Below are positions 5,004-13,314 of a stretch of 13,314 nucleotides of DNA, piece by piece; position 1 is the first letter of the stretch, and each line of letters opens with the position of its first letter. This DNA is from Cellulomonas sp. (GTDB lineage Bacteria > Actinomycetota > Actinomycetes > Actinomycetales > Cellulomonadaceae): positions 1-13,314 of the forward strand of contig JAPSIJ010000029.1 of NCBI GenBank assembly GCA_031178805.1. Reading direction: 5' to 3'. Below the pieces are notes generated by a model. The model did no database searches. It saw only the letters and a list, made by a program, of their open reading frames with translations, and was not told where the DNA came from. A program made the translations under genes and the position numbers.

Positions 5004-7754
5004 ATGACGGGTCCTGCGGGGGAGCTGGTCGGCCGCGCCGGGGAGCTCGCCCGGATCGGCGCGGTCGTGCGGGGGGCGCGCGACGGGACGGGCGGCGCGC
5101 TGCTGGTGCGCGGCGAGCCGGGCATCGGCAAGACGGCGCTGCTCCGGGCCGCCGCCGACGCGGCGGCGGGGTGCCAGGTGCTGCAGGTCACGGGGTACGA
5201 CGCCGAGCACGCCTTCTCCTACGCCGCCCTCGACCGCCTGCTCCGGCCGCTGCGGGGGCTGCTGGACGAGCTGCCCGCCCACCACTGCGGAGCGCTGCGC
5301 CGGGTCCTGGACCAGGAGGACCGGCCGCAGCCGGAGCCGTACCTGGTCGGGCTCGCCACGCTCGAGCTGCTGGCGCGGGCCGGGCGCGGCGGCGCCGTGC
5401 TGTGCCTGGTGGACGACGCGCACCTGCTCGACCACGAGTCGCTGACGGTCCTGACCTTCGTCGCGCGGCGCCTCGTCGCCGAGCCGGTGGCCGTGGTGCT
5501 GGCCGCCCGTGCCGGCGAGGCGGCCGTGGCGGCCGCGGGAGCGGGCATCACGACGCTGGACGTCCCCGGCCTGGGCCCGGGGGCCGCCACCGCGCTGCTG
5601 CGCGCGTCGCTGCGGGCGCCGGTCGACCCGCTGATCGCGACGCGCGTCGCCGCGGCGACGGGCGGCAACCCGCTCGCGCTGATCGACCTGGCCGACGACC
5701 TGACGGCCCGCGCCGTGACCCGCGCCGGGCTCGACGACGGCCCCGTGCCGATCGGCCGGCACCTCGAGGCGCGCTACGCGGGGCTCGTCGCCGGTCTGCC
5801 CGCCCCCGCGCGGCTGTGGCTGCTCGTGGCCGCCGCCGCCTCGGCCGAGGACCTGCCCCTGGTCGACGCCGCCTGCCGCGCGATGGGCCTGCCCGACGGG
5901 GCCGCGGTCCCCGCGGAGGACGCCGGACTCGTCGACCTCGCGCCGGCCCTCCGGTTCCGGCACCCGCTCGTGCGGGCGGCCGCGTACGCCGGGGCCACCG
6001 GCCGGCAGCGCCGGTCCGCGCACGCCGCCCTGTCCGCGGCGGCGGAGGAGGCCGGCCGGGCGGAGCCCGCCGCCTGGCACGGCGCGAAGGCCGTGCTCGG
6101 CACCGACGCCCTCGCCGCCGACCGGCTCGAGCGGGTCGCCGCCCTGGCCGCCGGGCGGGGCGGCCACCTCTCGCGCGCGCGGGTGCTCGCCCGGGCGGCC
6201 GAGCTCACCCCCGCGGGGCCGGCCCGGGCCGACCGGCAGATCGCCGCGGCGAACGCCGCGGTGCTGGCCGGGGCCGCGCACCTGGCCACCGAGCTGCTGG
6301 ACCAGGTGGACGACGCGGTGCTCGGTCCCGTCGCCCGCGGCCGGGCGCTCGCGAACCGGGCGAAGGCGGGGGTGTTCGTGGGCGCGCACGACGTCGTCGT
6401 GCGCGCGACCGCGGACCTGCTCCGCGCCGCCGAGCTGTTCCGCGGGCACGACGAGGAGCGCGAGGAGCGCGCGCTGCTGCTGGCGTTCGACTACGCGCTC
6501 TCGGCCGAGGGGCTGTCCCGGGGTGCCACGCTGCGCGAGCTCGGCGAGCGGCTCCGTGCCGGGGCGGCCGGACGCGACGGGCCCGCCGGCGCCGTGCTGG
6601 CGGCCCTGGGGGCGCTCGTGCTCGACCCGTTCGCGCAGGCGGTGCCGGCGCTGCGCCGGGGGCTCGACGGCATCCGGGGCGTCACCGGGCCGGAGGCCGT
6701 CCGCTACCACCTCGCCGGCGTCGCGCTGTCGACGGCGCTGTGGGACGTGGCCGCGCGCCGGGAGGCCGTCGCGCGGGCGGCGCGGACCGCCCGCGACGCC
6801 GGAGCGCTCCGCGACCTCGACGCGGTCCTGTGGACGGGGTCCGTCGCGGAGCTCACCGGGGGCACGCCGCGCCGCTCGCGGGAGCTGATCGAGCAGGTCC
6901 GGGAGCTCCGGCAGGCCATCGGCTACCCCGCGGAGCACGTCGGCAACGCCGCGCTGCTGGCCTGGTCCGGAGCCCCGCGCGACCGGGTCGAGGCGGTGGC
7001 CCGGGAGGCGGCGTCCGCCGGCTTCGGTGCCGTCACCTCCAGCGCCACGACCGCGCTCGCCGTCCGCGACGTCGCCCGTGGGCGCTACCGCGAGGCGTTC
7101 GCCGTCCTGCACGCCGCCCTGGCGGACCCGTTCCTGCACGTCACGCCGGTGCTGCTCCCCGACTACGTCGAGGCGGCGGTCCGCAGTGGGCACCGCGCGG
7201 AGGCGGTGCGCGCCGCCGACGAGCTGGCGGCCCGGGCGGCGGCGAGCGGGTCGGGCTGGGCCCGCGGCCTGGCGCTGCGGTGCCAGGCGCTCGTCGCAGA
7301 GGGCGCCCGGGCGGGCGGGCTGTACGTCGCGTCGGTCACGCTGCTGGGGGAGGCGGGCACGGAGGTCGACGGCGCACGGTCCCGGCTGCTGCACGGGGAG
7401 TGGCTGCGTCGCACGCGGCGGCGCGCCGAGGCGCGCGAGGAGCTGCAGCGGGCCGCGGCCGGCTTCCGGGCGACGGAGGCCCCGGCGTTCCTCGAGCGCG
7501 CCGCGGCCGAGCTCGCCGCGCTCGGGGTGCACGACGAGGGCGCCGGCGCCGAGGGCACCGGCGCCGCGGTGGGCGCCGCGCTCACGCCGCGGGAGGACGC
7601 GGTCGCGCGGATGGCGGCACGCGGCGACACCAACGCCGAGATCGCCGCGGCCCTGTTCATCTCTACCCACACGGTCGACTACCACCTGCGGAAGGTGTTC
7701 GCGAAGCTCACCATCACGTCCCGCCGGCAGCTGCGGGAGCTGGTGGCGGGGTGA
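5004..7754 (+). CDS. Large ATP-binding LuxR-family transcriptional regulator (LAL)
   Basis: A 916-aa STAND/LAL-type regulator: an N-terminal AAA_16-like NTPase acts as a ligand-dependent switch, a long helical region senses or scaffolds, and a C-terminal LuxR helix-turn-helix binds DNA. Walker A is GEPGIGKT (residues 37-44) and Walker B is VLCLVDDAH (132-140). LRFRHPLVRAAAY, about a third of the way in, is the conserved segment that closes the NTPase module in LAL proteins. The middle, about 350-850, is Ala/Arg-rich and helical, consistent with degenerate TPRs. The HTH starts with LTPRE at about residue 860 and includes GDTNAEIAAALFISTHTVDYHLRKVFAKL. ATG 5004 begins just before the VGRAGEL segment typical of LAL N-termini; no ribosome binding site is evident and the mRNA may be leaderless. 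It lies upstream of two alpha/beta hydrolase genes that it may regulate. Confidence 0.93.
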   Translation: MTGPAGELVGRAGELARIGAVVRGARDGTGGALLVRGEPGIGKTALLRAAADAAAGCQVLQVTGYDAEHAFSYAALDRLLRPLRGLLDELPAHHCGALRRVLDQEDRPQPEPYLVGLATLELLARAGRGGAVLCLVDDAHLLDHESLTVLTFVARRLVAEPVAVVLAARAGEAAVAAAGAGITTLDVPGLGPGAATALLRASLRAPVDPLIATRVAAATGGNPLALIDLADDLTARAVTRAGLDDGPVPIGRHLEARYAGLVAGLPAPARLWLLVAAAASAEDLPLVDAACRAMGLPDGAAVPAEDAGLVDLAPALRFRHPLVRAAAYAGATGRQRRSAHAALSAAAEEAGRAEPAAWHGAKAVLGTDALAADRLERVAALAAGRGGHLSRARVLARAAELTPAGPARADRQIAAANAAVLAGAAHLATELLDQVDDAVLGPVARGRALANRAKAGVFVGAHDVVVRATADLLRAAELFRGHDEEREERALLLAFDYALSAEGLSRGATLRELGERLRAGAAGRDGPAGAVLAALGALVLDPFAQAVPALRRGLDGIRGVTGPEAVRYHLAGVALSTALWDVAARREAVARAARTARDAGALRDLDAVLWTGSVAELTGGTPRRSRELIEQVRELRQAIGYPAEHVGNAALLAWSGAPRDRVEAVAREAASAGFGAVTSSATTALAVRDVARGRYREAFAVLHAALADPFLHVTPVLLPDYVEAAVRSGHRAEAVRAADELAARAAASGSGWARGLALRCQALVAEGARAGGLYVASVTLLGEAGTEVDGARSRLLHGEWLRRTRRRAEAREELQRAAAGFRATEAPAFLERAAAELAALGVHDEGAGAEGTGAAVGAALTPREDAVARMAARGDTNAEIAAALFISTHTVDYHLRKVFAKLTITSRRQLRELVAG

Positions 7755-7780
7755 GCCCGGCCGGCTGAGCCCGGCCGGCT
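7753..7780 (+). repeat. 14-bp tandem duplication forming a hairpin at the LAL gene stop
   Basis: Two exact copies of GAGCCCGGCCGGCT (7753-7766, 7767-7780) overlap the stop codon. Because CCGGCCGG is its own reverse complement, the copies can form an 8-bp stem (7757-7764 with 7771-7778, 6-nt loop), which may act as the terminator of the regulator gene. The duplication also produces TGA at 7752, 7766 and 7780, one in each reading frame. Confidence 0.8.
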
Positions 7781-7847
7781 GAGTCGCGGGGCTGCGCGCG
7801 ACGGACTACGTGGCGCGCGTGGTCCGCGGTGCCGGGGGGCTGCGGGA

Positions 7848-7873
7848 GGTTCGTGGGGCACGACCCACCGACC
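7848..7873. promoter_or_regulatory. Imperfect inverted repeat upstream of the hydrolase pair (possible operator)
   Basis: Arms 7848-7857 (GGTTCGTGGG) and 7864-7873 (CCCACCGACC) pair at 8 of 10 positions across a 6-nt spacer. The site ends 6 bp before the ribosome binding site of the first hydrolase gene, where a regulator could bind. No experimental family consensus is claimed, and chance repeats are frequent in DNA of this composition. Confidence 0.25.
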
Positions 7874-7891
7874 GCACGTGAGGAGCACCCG

Positions 7892-8716
7892 ATGCCGCAC
7901 ATCACCACCGAGGACGGCGCCCAGGTCTTCTACAAGGACTGGGGTGCCGACGGACCGCCCGTCGTGCTGAGCCACGGCTGGCCCCTGAACGCCGACGCCT
8001 GGGACGCCGCCGCGCTGTTCCTCGCGGAGCACGGGCACCGCGTCGTCGCGCACGACCGCCGCGGCCACGGCCGGTCCAGCCAGACCTGGCACGGGAACGA
8101 GATGGACACGTACGCCGACGACCTGGCGGCGCTGCTGGAGCACCTGGACCTGCGCGACGTCACCCTCGTCGGCCACTCCACCGGCGGGGGAGAGGTGGTC
8201 CGCTACGTCCGCCGCCACGGCAGCGGGCGGGTCGCGCGGCTGGTGCTCGTGTCCGCGGTGCCGCCGTTCATGCTGCAGACGGCGGACAACCCGGCCGGGC
8301 TGCCCGTCGCCGTGTTCGACCAGCTCCGCGCCGGGGAGCGCGCCGACCGCTCCCAGCTCTACCGCGACCTGGCCGACGGCCCGTTCTTCGGCCACAACCG
8401 CCGCCACGACGTGTCGCAGGGCCTCCGCGACGCCTTCTGGCTGCAGGGCACCTCCAGCGGGCACCGGGCCGCCCACGAGTGCATCGCCGCGTTCTCCGCC
8501 ACCGACTTCCGCCCCGACCTCGCGGCCGTCGACGTGCCGACCCTGGTGATCCACGGCGACGACGACCAGATCGTGCCCTTCCCCGTCGGCGGCGAGCGGA
8601 CGGCCGCGCTCGTCGCCGACGCGAAGCTCCTGGTCTACGCCGGCAGCGGGCACGCCCTGCCGGACACCGACCGCGACCGCCTGCACGCCGACCTGCTCGC
8701 CTTCATCGAGTCCTGA
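7892..8716 (+). CDS. Alpha/beta hydrolase, non-heme chloroperoxidase/arylesterase-like
   Basis: A 274-aa single-domain alpha/beta hydrolase with no signal peptide, so cytosolic. ATG 7892 is set by GAGGAG 6 nt upstream (7880-7885). The catalytic triad is clear: nucleophile Ser 96 in GHSTGGG, Asp 225 in HGDDDQIVPF and His 254 in GSGHALPD. SHGWPL (27-32) supplies the oxyanion loop, and DRRGHGRS (55-62) is the conserved turn after strand 4. The sequence is closest to the esterase/perhydrolase group often annotated as cofactor-free chloroperoxidase, whose members hydrolyse small esters and can form peracids; the natural substrate is unknown. It is the first gene of a two-gene unit with the next hydrolase, whose ribosome binding site overlaps this stop codon. 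It lies 137 bp after the LAL regulator gene. Confidence 0.92.
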   Translation: MPHITTEDGAQVFYKDWGADGPPVVLSHGWPLNADAWDAAALFLAEHGHRVVAHDRRGHGRSSQTWHGNEMDTYADDLAALLEHLDLRDVTLVGHSTGGGEVVRYVRRHGSGRVARLVLVSAVPPFMLQTADNPAGLPVAVFDQLRAGERADRSQLYRDLADGPFFGHNRRHDVSQGLRDAFWLQGTSSGHRAAHECIAAFSATDFRPDLAAVDVPTLVIHGDDDQIVPFPVGGERTAALVADAKLLVYAGSGHALPDTDRDRLHADLLAFIES

Positions 8717-8725
8717 GGAGCCACC

Positions 8726-9562
8726 ATGACCACCACCCGGCCCGACACCGTCGTGCTCGTGCACGGCCTCTGGATGACCCCCCGCAGCTGGGAGCACTGG
8801 GTCGCCCACTACGAGCGGCGCGGACTGCGCGTCCTCACCCCGGCCTACCCCGGGTTCGAGATCGAGGTGGAGGCGCTGCGCGCGCACCCGGAGGTGATCG
8901 CCGGCCTCACCGTCCCCGAGACGGTCGACCACCTGGCCGCCGTGGTGGAGGCGCTCGACCGTCCGCCGCTGATCATCGGGCACTCGTTCGGCGGGACGCT
9001 GACGCAGCTGCTGCTCGCCCGCGGTCTCGGCGCGGCGGGGGTCGTCATCGACTCCGCGCCGACCGAGGGCGTGCGGGTCACCCCGCTGTCGCAGGCGCGG
9101 TCGCTGTTCCCCGCGCTGAAGAGCCCGGCGAACCGCAGGCGGGCCGTCGCCTTCAGCCCGGAGGAGTTCCACTACGCGTTCGCCAACACGCTCAGCGCCG
9201 AGGACTCCCGCGCGGCGTGGGAGCGGTACGCGATCGGGGCGCCCGGGGACTGGATCTGGGCCTACGGCCTGCTCGCCAACGTCACGCCGGGGCACCAGGC
9301 CACCTGGGTCGACTACGCGGTGGACCGGGCACCCCTGCTGTTCCTCGCCGGGGAGCGCGACCACATCATGCCGCCGGCCGTGAACAAGGCGAACGCGAGG
9401 CGGTGGTCGCGGTCCCCGGCGCTCACCGAGTACGAGGAGCTCGCCGGGCGGGACCACTGGACGTGCGCGGCCCCCGGGTGGGAGGCGGTGGCGGACCGTG
9501 CGCTGGACTGGGCGCTCGAGCACGCCCGGCCCGTCGGGGACCGCCGGGTGCTCGGCGCCTGA
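8726..9562 (+). CDS. Alpha/beta hydrolase
   Basis: A 278-aa alpha/beta hydrolase starting at ATG 8726; GAGGAG at 8715-8720 overlaps the previous stop codon and lies 5 nt from the ATG, so the two genes are translationally close and surely co-transcribed. HGLWMTPRSW (13-22) is the oxyanion loop, Ser 87 in GHSFGG is the nucleophile, Asp 212 in AGERDHIMPP the acid and His 244 in GRDHWTC the base. The protein differs from its neighbour in the loop (HGLW instead of HGWP) and has a longer cap region, including a segment FSPEEFHYAFANTLS (143-157), so the pair is not a recent duplication. Such proteins are usually annotated as generic esterases or lysophospholipase-like enzymes; no substrate can be given. 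There is no signal peptide. Confidence 0.92.
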   Translation: MTTTRPDTVVLVHGLWMTPRSWEHWVAHYERRGLRVLTPAYPGFEIEVEALRAHPEVIAGLTVPETVDHLAAVVEALDRPPLIIGHSFGGTLTQLLLARGLGAAGVVIDSAPTEGVRVTPLSQARSLFPALKSPANRRRAVAFSPEEFHYAFANTLSAEDSRAAWERYAIGAPGDWIWAYGLLANVTPGHQATWVDYAVDRAPLLFLAGERDHIMPPAVNKANARRWSRSPALTEYEELAGRDHWTCAAPGWEAVADRALDWALEHARPVGDRRVLGA

Positions 9563-9569
9563 GCAGACG

Positions 9570-9598
9570 GCCGCGGGCCCCGGCGACGGGGCCCGCGG

Positions 9599-9599
<1 letters not shown>
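9570..9599. terminator. Bidirectional terminator between the hydrolase pair and ctaD
   Basis: A perfect 12-bp G+C stem (9570-9581 with 9588-9599) with a 6-nt loop lies between convergent genes, 7 bp past the hydrolase stop and overlapping the first base of the ctaD stop codon. Its position suits termination from both sides. There is no T-run on either strand. Confidence 0.75.
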
Positions 9600-11403
<1,804 letters not shown>

Positions 11404-11404
<1 letters not shown>

Positions 11405-11493
11405 CAGCGGGCTCCCTGCCGCGTCGCGGCGCCGCGCGCGACCCCGCACCGGCCGAGGTGCTCCGCGGCCGCGCCGCTGGTGTGATCCTGCAT
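11404..11493 (-). CDS. Possible 29-aa upstream ORF coupled to ctaD
   Basis: An ATG at 11493-11491 is preceded by GAGGGGG with 8 nt spacing, and the frame ends in TGA at 11406-11404, overlapping the ctaD start as TGATG. The peptide begins MQDHTSGAA, has one Cys at residue 16 and is Ala/Arg-rich with no membrane segment. The spacing and overlap fit translational coupling or a regulatory leader peptide. The ribosome binding site of ctaD lies within the ORF. It is too short to judge by codon use, so it may be chance. Confidence 0.35.
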
Positions 11494-11665
11494 CGCACCG
11501 ACCCCCTCGGGCGGTAGCGTCGTCCGCCCAGGCCCAGAGCGGTGGTGGTGCTGCGCGTCCCGGGGGACGCGGGCGGGGAGCGGACGACGCGCCCCGCGAG
11601 CCCCGAGTCTGCCACCCGCGCGCCGGGAGCGACAGCGGGACGGCGCCCCGTTCCCGGGCCCGCGC
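11494..11665. other. Intergenic region upstream of ctaD
   Basis: The full gap between the amidotransferase stop and the ctaD start is 261 bp, including the possible short ORF. The remainder has no supported coding sequence. A 7-bp stem (11554-11560 with 11565-11571, 4-nt loop) could end the amidotransferase transcript, but it is weak. The ctaD promoter must lie here if ctaD is transcribed separately; I find no clear -10 box. Confidence 0.5.
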
Positions 11666-13314
11666 TCAGCCCACGCCGTGCTGCTGCAGCCAGAGCTCGA
11701 GGACGCCGATCTGCCACAGCGGGTTCACCCCGGTGCGGGTGCGGAACCCGTCGGGGTCCGCGCGCAGCCGGTCGACCGCCTCCTGCCGGAACACACCCCG
11801 CTCCCGGGCGGCGCGGGAACCCAGCGCGTCCTGCACGAGGTCGAGCACCGGCCCGTCGAGGTGCGTGACGGCGGGGACCGGGAAGTAGCCCTTCGGCCGG
11901 TCCACGACGGAGGCCGGCACCAGGCGGCGCGCCACCGCGCGCAGCACGCCCTTCCCCCCGCCGCCCGCCTTGAGCTCCGGCGGGCACGCGGCGGCGAGCT
12001 CGACGAGCTCGTGGTCGAGGAACGGCTCGCGCGCCTCGACGCCCCACGCCATCGACATGCTGTCGACCCGCATCAGCGGGTCGTCGACCAGCATCACCTC
12101 GGTGTCCAGCCGCAGCGCCGCGTCGAGGGCGGTGGTGGCGCCGGGGCGCGCCGTGTGCGCGTCGACCACGGCGCGGGACGGGTCCCCGGCCGGCAGCCAC
12201 TCGGGCTGCAGCAGCTGCTTGAGGTCGGAGGCGTCGCGGTCGAGGTAGTGCTGGACGTACGTGTCCGCGGCGTCCGCCCGGTCGACGTCCAGCAGCGGCG
12301 GGTGCCACCGGTAGCCGCCGAACACCTCGTCCGCGCCCTGCCCGGTCTGCACGACGCGCACGTGCGGCGCGACCTCCCGGGACAGCAGGTCGAACGCGAC
12401 GGCGTCGTGGCTCACCATCGGCTCGGACATGGCGCCGACGGTGTGCGGCAGCAGGTCGACCAGCTCGCCCGCCGACACGCGGATGCGGTGGTGGTCCGTG
12501 CCGAACCGGCGGGCGACCGCGTCGGAGTAGGCGAACTCGTCGCCGGCGGTGCCGGCGACGTCCTCGAACCCCACGGAGAAGGTCTGCACCCCCGCCTGCC
12601 CCTGCGCGGCCAGCAGCGCCACCACCAGGCTGGAGTCGATCCCGCCGGACAGCAGCACGCCGACGCCGACGTCCGCGACCATGCGGCGGGCGACCGCCCG
12701 GCCCAGCGCCTCCTGCACGGCGTCCGCCCAGTCGGCGGCGGACCAGCCGCGGTGCTCCGGCCGGCGCTCGTAGGCGGGGGACCAGTAGACGCGGTCGCGC
12801 GCGGTGCCGTCCGGCTCGACGACCGGCACGGTCGCGGGCGGGAGCTTCTCGGCGCCGCGCAGGACGGTGCGCGGCGCGGGTCCGACCGCCCGCCAGCTGA
12901 GGAAGTGGTGCAGCCCGACCGGGTCCACGCCGGTGTCGAACCCGCCGGCCGCGACCAGCGCCGGCAGCGTCGACGCGAACCGGAGCCGGCCCGGGGTGCG
13001 CGCCAGGTACAGCGGCTTCACGCCCAGCCGGTCCCGGACGAGCACCACCCGTCCCGACTCCCGCTCCACCAGGACGGCGGCGAACATGCCCTGCAGGTGC
13101 TCCGCGAACCGCTCGCCCCACCGGTGGTAGGCCGCGAGCAGCACCTCGGTGTCGCAGGTGGAGCGGAACCGGTACCCGGCGGCGGCGAGCTCGGCCCGCA
13201 GCTCGCGGTAGTTGTAGATCATCCCGTTGTAGACGCCCACCAGCCCGAGGTCGTCCGCCGCGAACGGCTGGGCCCCGGCCTCGCTGCGGTCCACGATCGC
13301 GAGCCGGCGGTGCC
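11666..13314 (-). CDS. N-acetylglutaminylglutamine amidotransferase (asparagine-synthetase family), partial
   Basis: The gene enters from the right edge: in-frame residues HRRLAIVDRSEAGAQPF precede the first GTG inside the window (13294), so that GTG is internal. The missing N-terminus, about 50 residues, should hold the Cys 2 glutaminase nucleophile. The enzyme makes the amide of N-acetylglutaminylglutamine (NAGGN), a dipeptide osmolyte, using glutamine and ATP. Glutaminase-domain motifs seen are YNGMIYNYREL and STCDTEVLLAAYHRWG. The synthetase domain has the PP-loop LLSGGIDSSL (around 12629-12658) and GQGADEVFGGY. The segments MAWGVEAREPFLDHELVELAAACPPELK and DRPKGYFPVPA are what separates NAGGN amidotransferases from ordinary AsnB in my recollection. 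Known clusters also carry ngg (an acetyltransferase/ATP-grasp ligase) and an M42 peptidase; these would lie outside the window. A plain asparagine synthetase is the alternative. Confidence 0.88.
   Translation of the reverse strand, partial: HRRLAIVDRSEAGAQPFAADDLGLVGVYNGMIYNYRELRAELAAAGYRFRSTCDTEVLLAAYHRWGERFAEHLQGMFAAVLVERESGRVVLVRDRLGVKPLYLARTPGRLRFASTLPALVAAGGFDTGVDPVGLHHFLSWRAVGPAPRTVLRGAEKLPPATVPVVEPDGTARDRVYWSPAYERRPEHRGWSAADWADAVQEALGRAVARRMVADVGVGVLLSGGIDSSLVVALLAAQGQAGVQTFSVGFEDVAGTAGDEFAYSDAVARRFGTDHHRIRVSAGELVDLLPHTVGAMSEPMVSHDAVAFDLLSREVAPHVRVVQTGQGADEVFGGYRWHPPLLDVDRADAADTYVQHYLDRDASDLKQLLQPEWLPAGDPSRAVVDAHTARPGATTALDAALRLDTEVMLVDDPLMRVDSMSMAWGVEAREPFLDHELVELAAACPPELKAGGGGKGVLRAVARRLVPASVVDRPKGYFPVPAVTHLDGPVLDLVQDALGSRAARERGVFRQEAVDRLRADPDGFRTRTGVNPLWQIGVLELWLQQHGVG

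Noticed and set aside
4557..7685. 1,042-codon open frame on the minus strand across the LAL gene, ending in the STAS domain
   Set aside because: Only the last 105 codons look like a protein. The rest is the Gln/Arg/Gly-rich antisense shadow of the regulator gene, a common effect of GC-rich third positions.

Overview
The window is 13.3 kb of very GC-rich DNA with the strong third-position G/C bias of a high-GC actinobacterium. The gene content fits a Micrococcales genus such as Cellulomonas: a mycothiol-type arsenate reductase, a PPOX/F420-type flavin protein, a large LuxR-family (LAL) regulator, an aa3-type oxidase subunit and a secreted mannanase-like lipoprotein. The genus is an inference from overall character; no rRNA or other marker gene is present. 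Twelve protein genes are supported, two of them cut by the window edges. There is also one possible 29-codon upstream ORF. I see no tRNA, rRNA, CRISPR array, transposase or prophage gene.

Left block (1-4874), all on the minus strand. Reading in the direction of transcription from the right: a STAS-domain protein (4557-4874), an ASCH-domain protein (4001-4519), a PPOX-fold flavin/F420 protein (3474-3875), an ArsC-type arsenate reductase (2941-3369), a GH26-like lipoprotein glycosidase (1628-2830), a P-loop kinase-like protein (979-1545) and the N-terminal half of a multi-pass membrane protein (1-805). Several of these genes are separated by GC-rich hairpins that look like terminators, so this is mostly a run of independent or two-gene units. 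The kinase gene is flanked by two directly oriented copies of a 55-bp hairpin repeat. A perfect 32-bp tandem repeat abuts the presumed promoter of the PPOX gene.

Middle block (5004-9562), on the plus strand. A 916-aa LAL regulator is transcribed divergently from the STAS gene. It is followed by two alpha/beta hydrolases that form a tight pair: the ribosome binding site of the second overlaps the stop codon of the first. The regulator may control the hydrolases, but this is inferred from position only. A strong bidirectional hairpin at 9570-9599 closes the block.

Right block (9599-13314), on the minus strand. An N-acetylglutaminylglutamine amidotransferase (an asparagine-synthetase paralogue that makes the osmolyte NAGGN) enters from the right edge. 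It is followed by ctaD, the catalytic subunit I of cytochrome aa3 oxidase, without the other oxidase genes visible. A short ORF with a good ribosome binding site ends in a TGATG overlap with the ctaD start.

Most of the window is ordinary accessory and housekeeping chromosome. I did not find a convincing new multi-gene system. The best leads are the paired hairpin repeats, the tandem repeat at a putative leaderless promoter, the short ORF before ctaD, and a calcium-loop insertion in the GH26-like enzyme.
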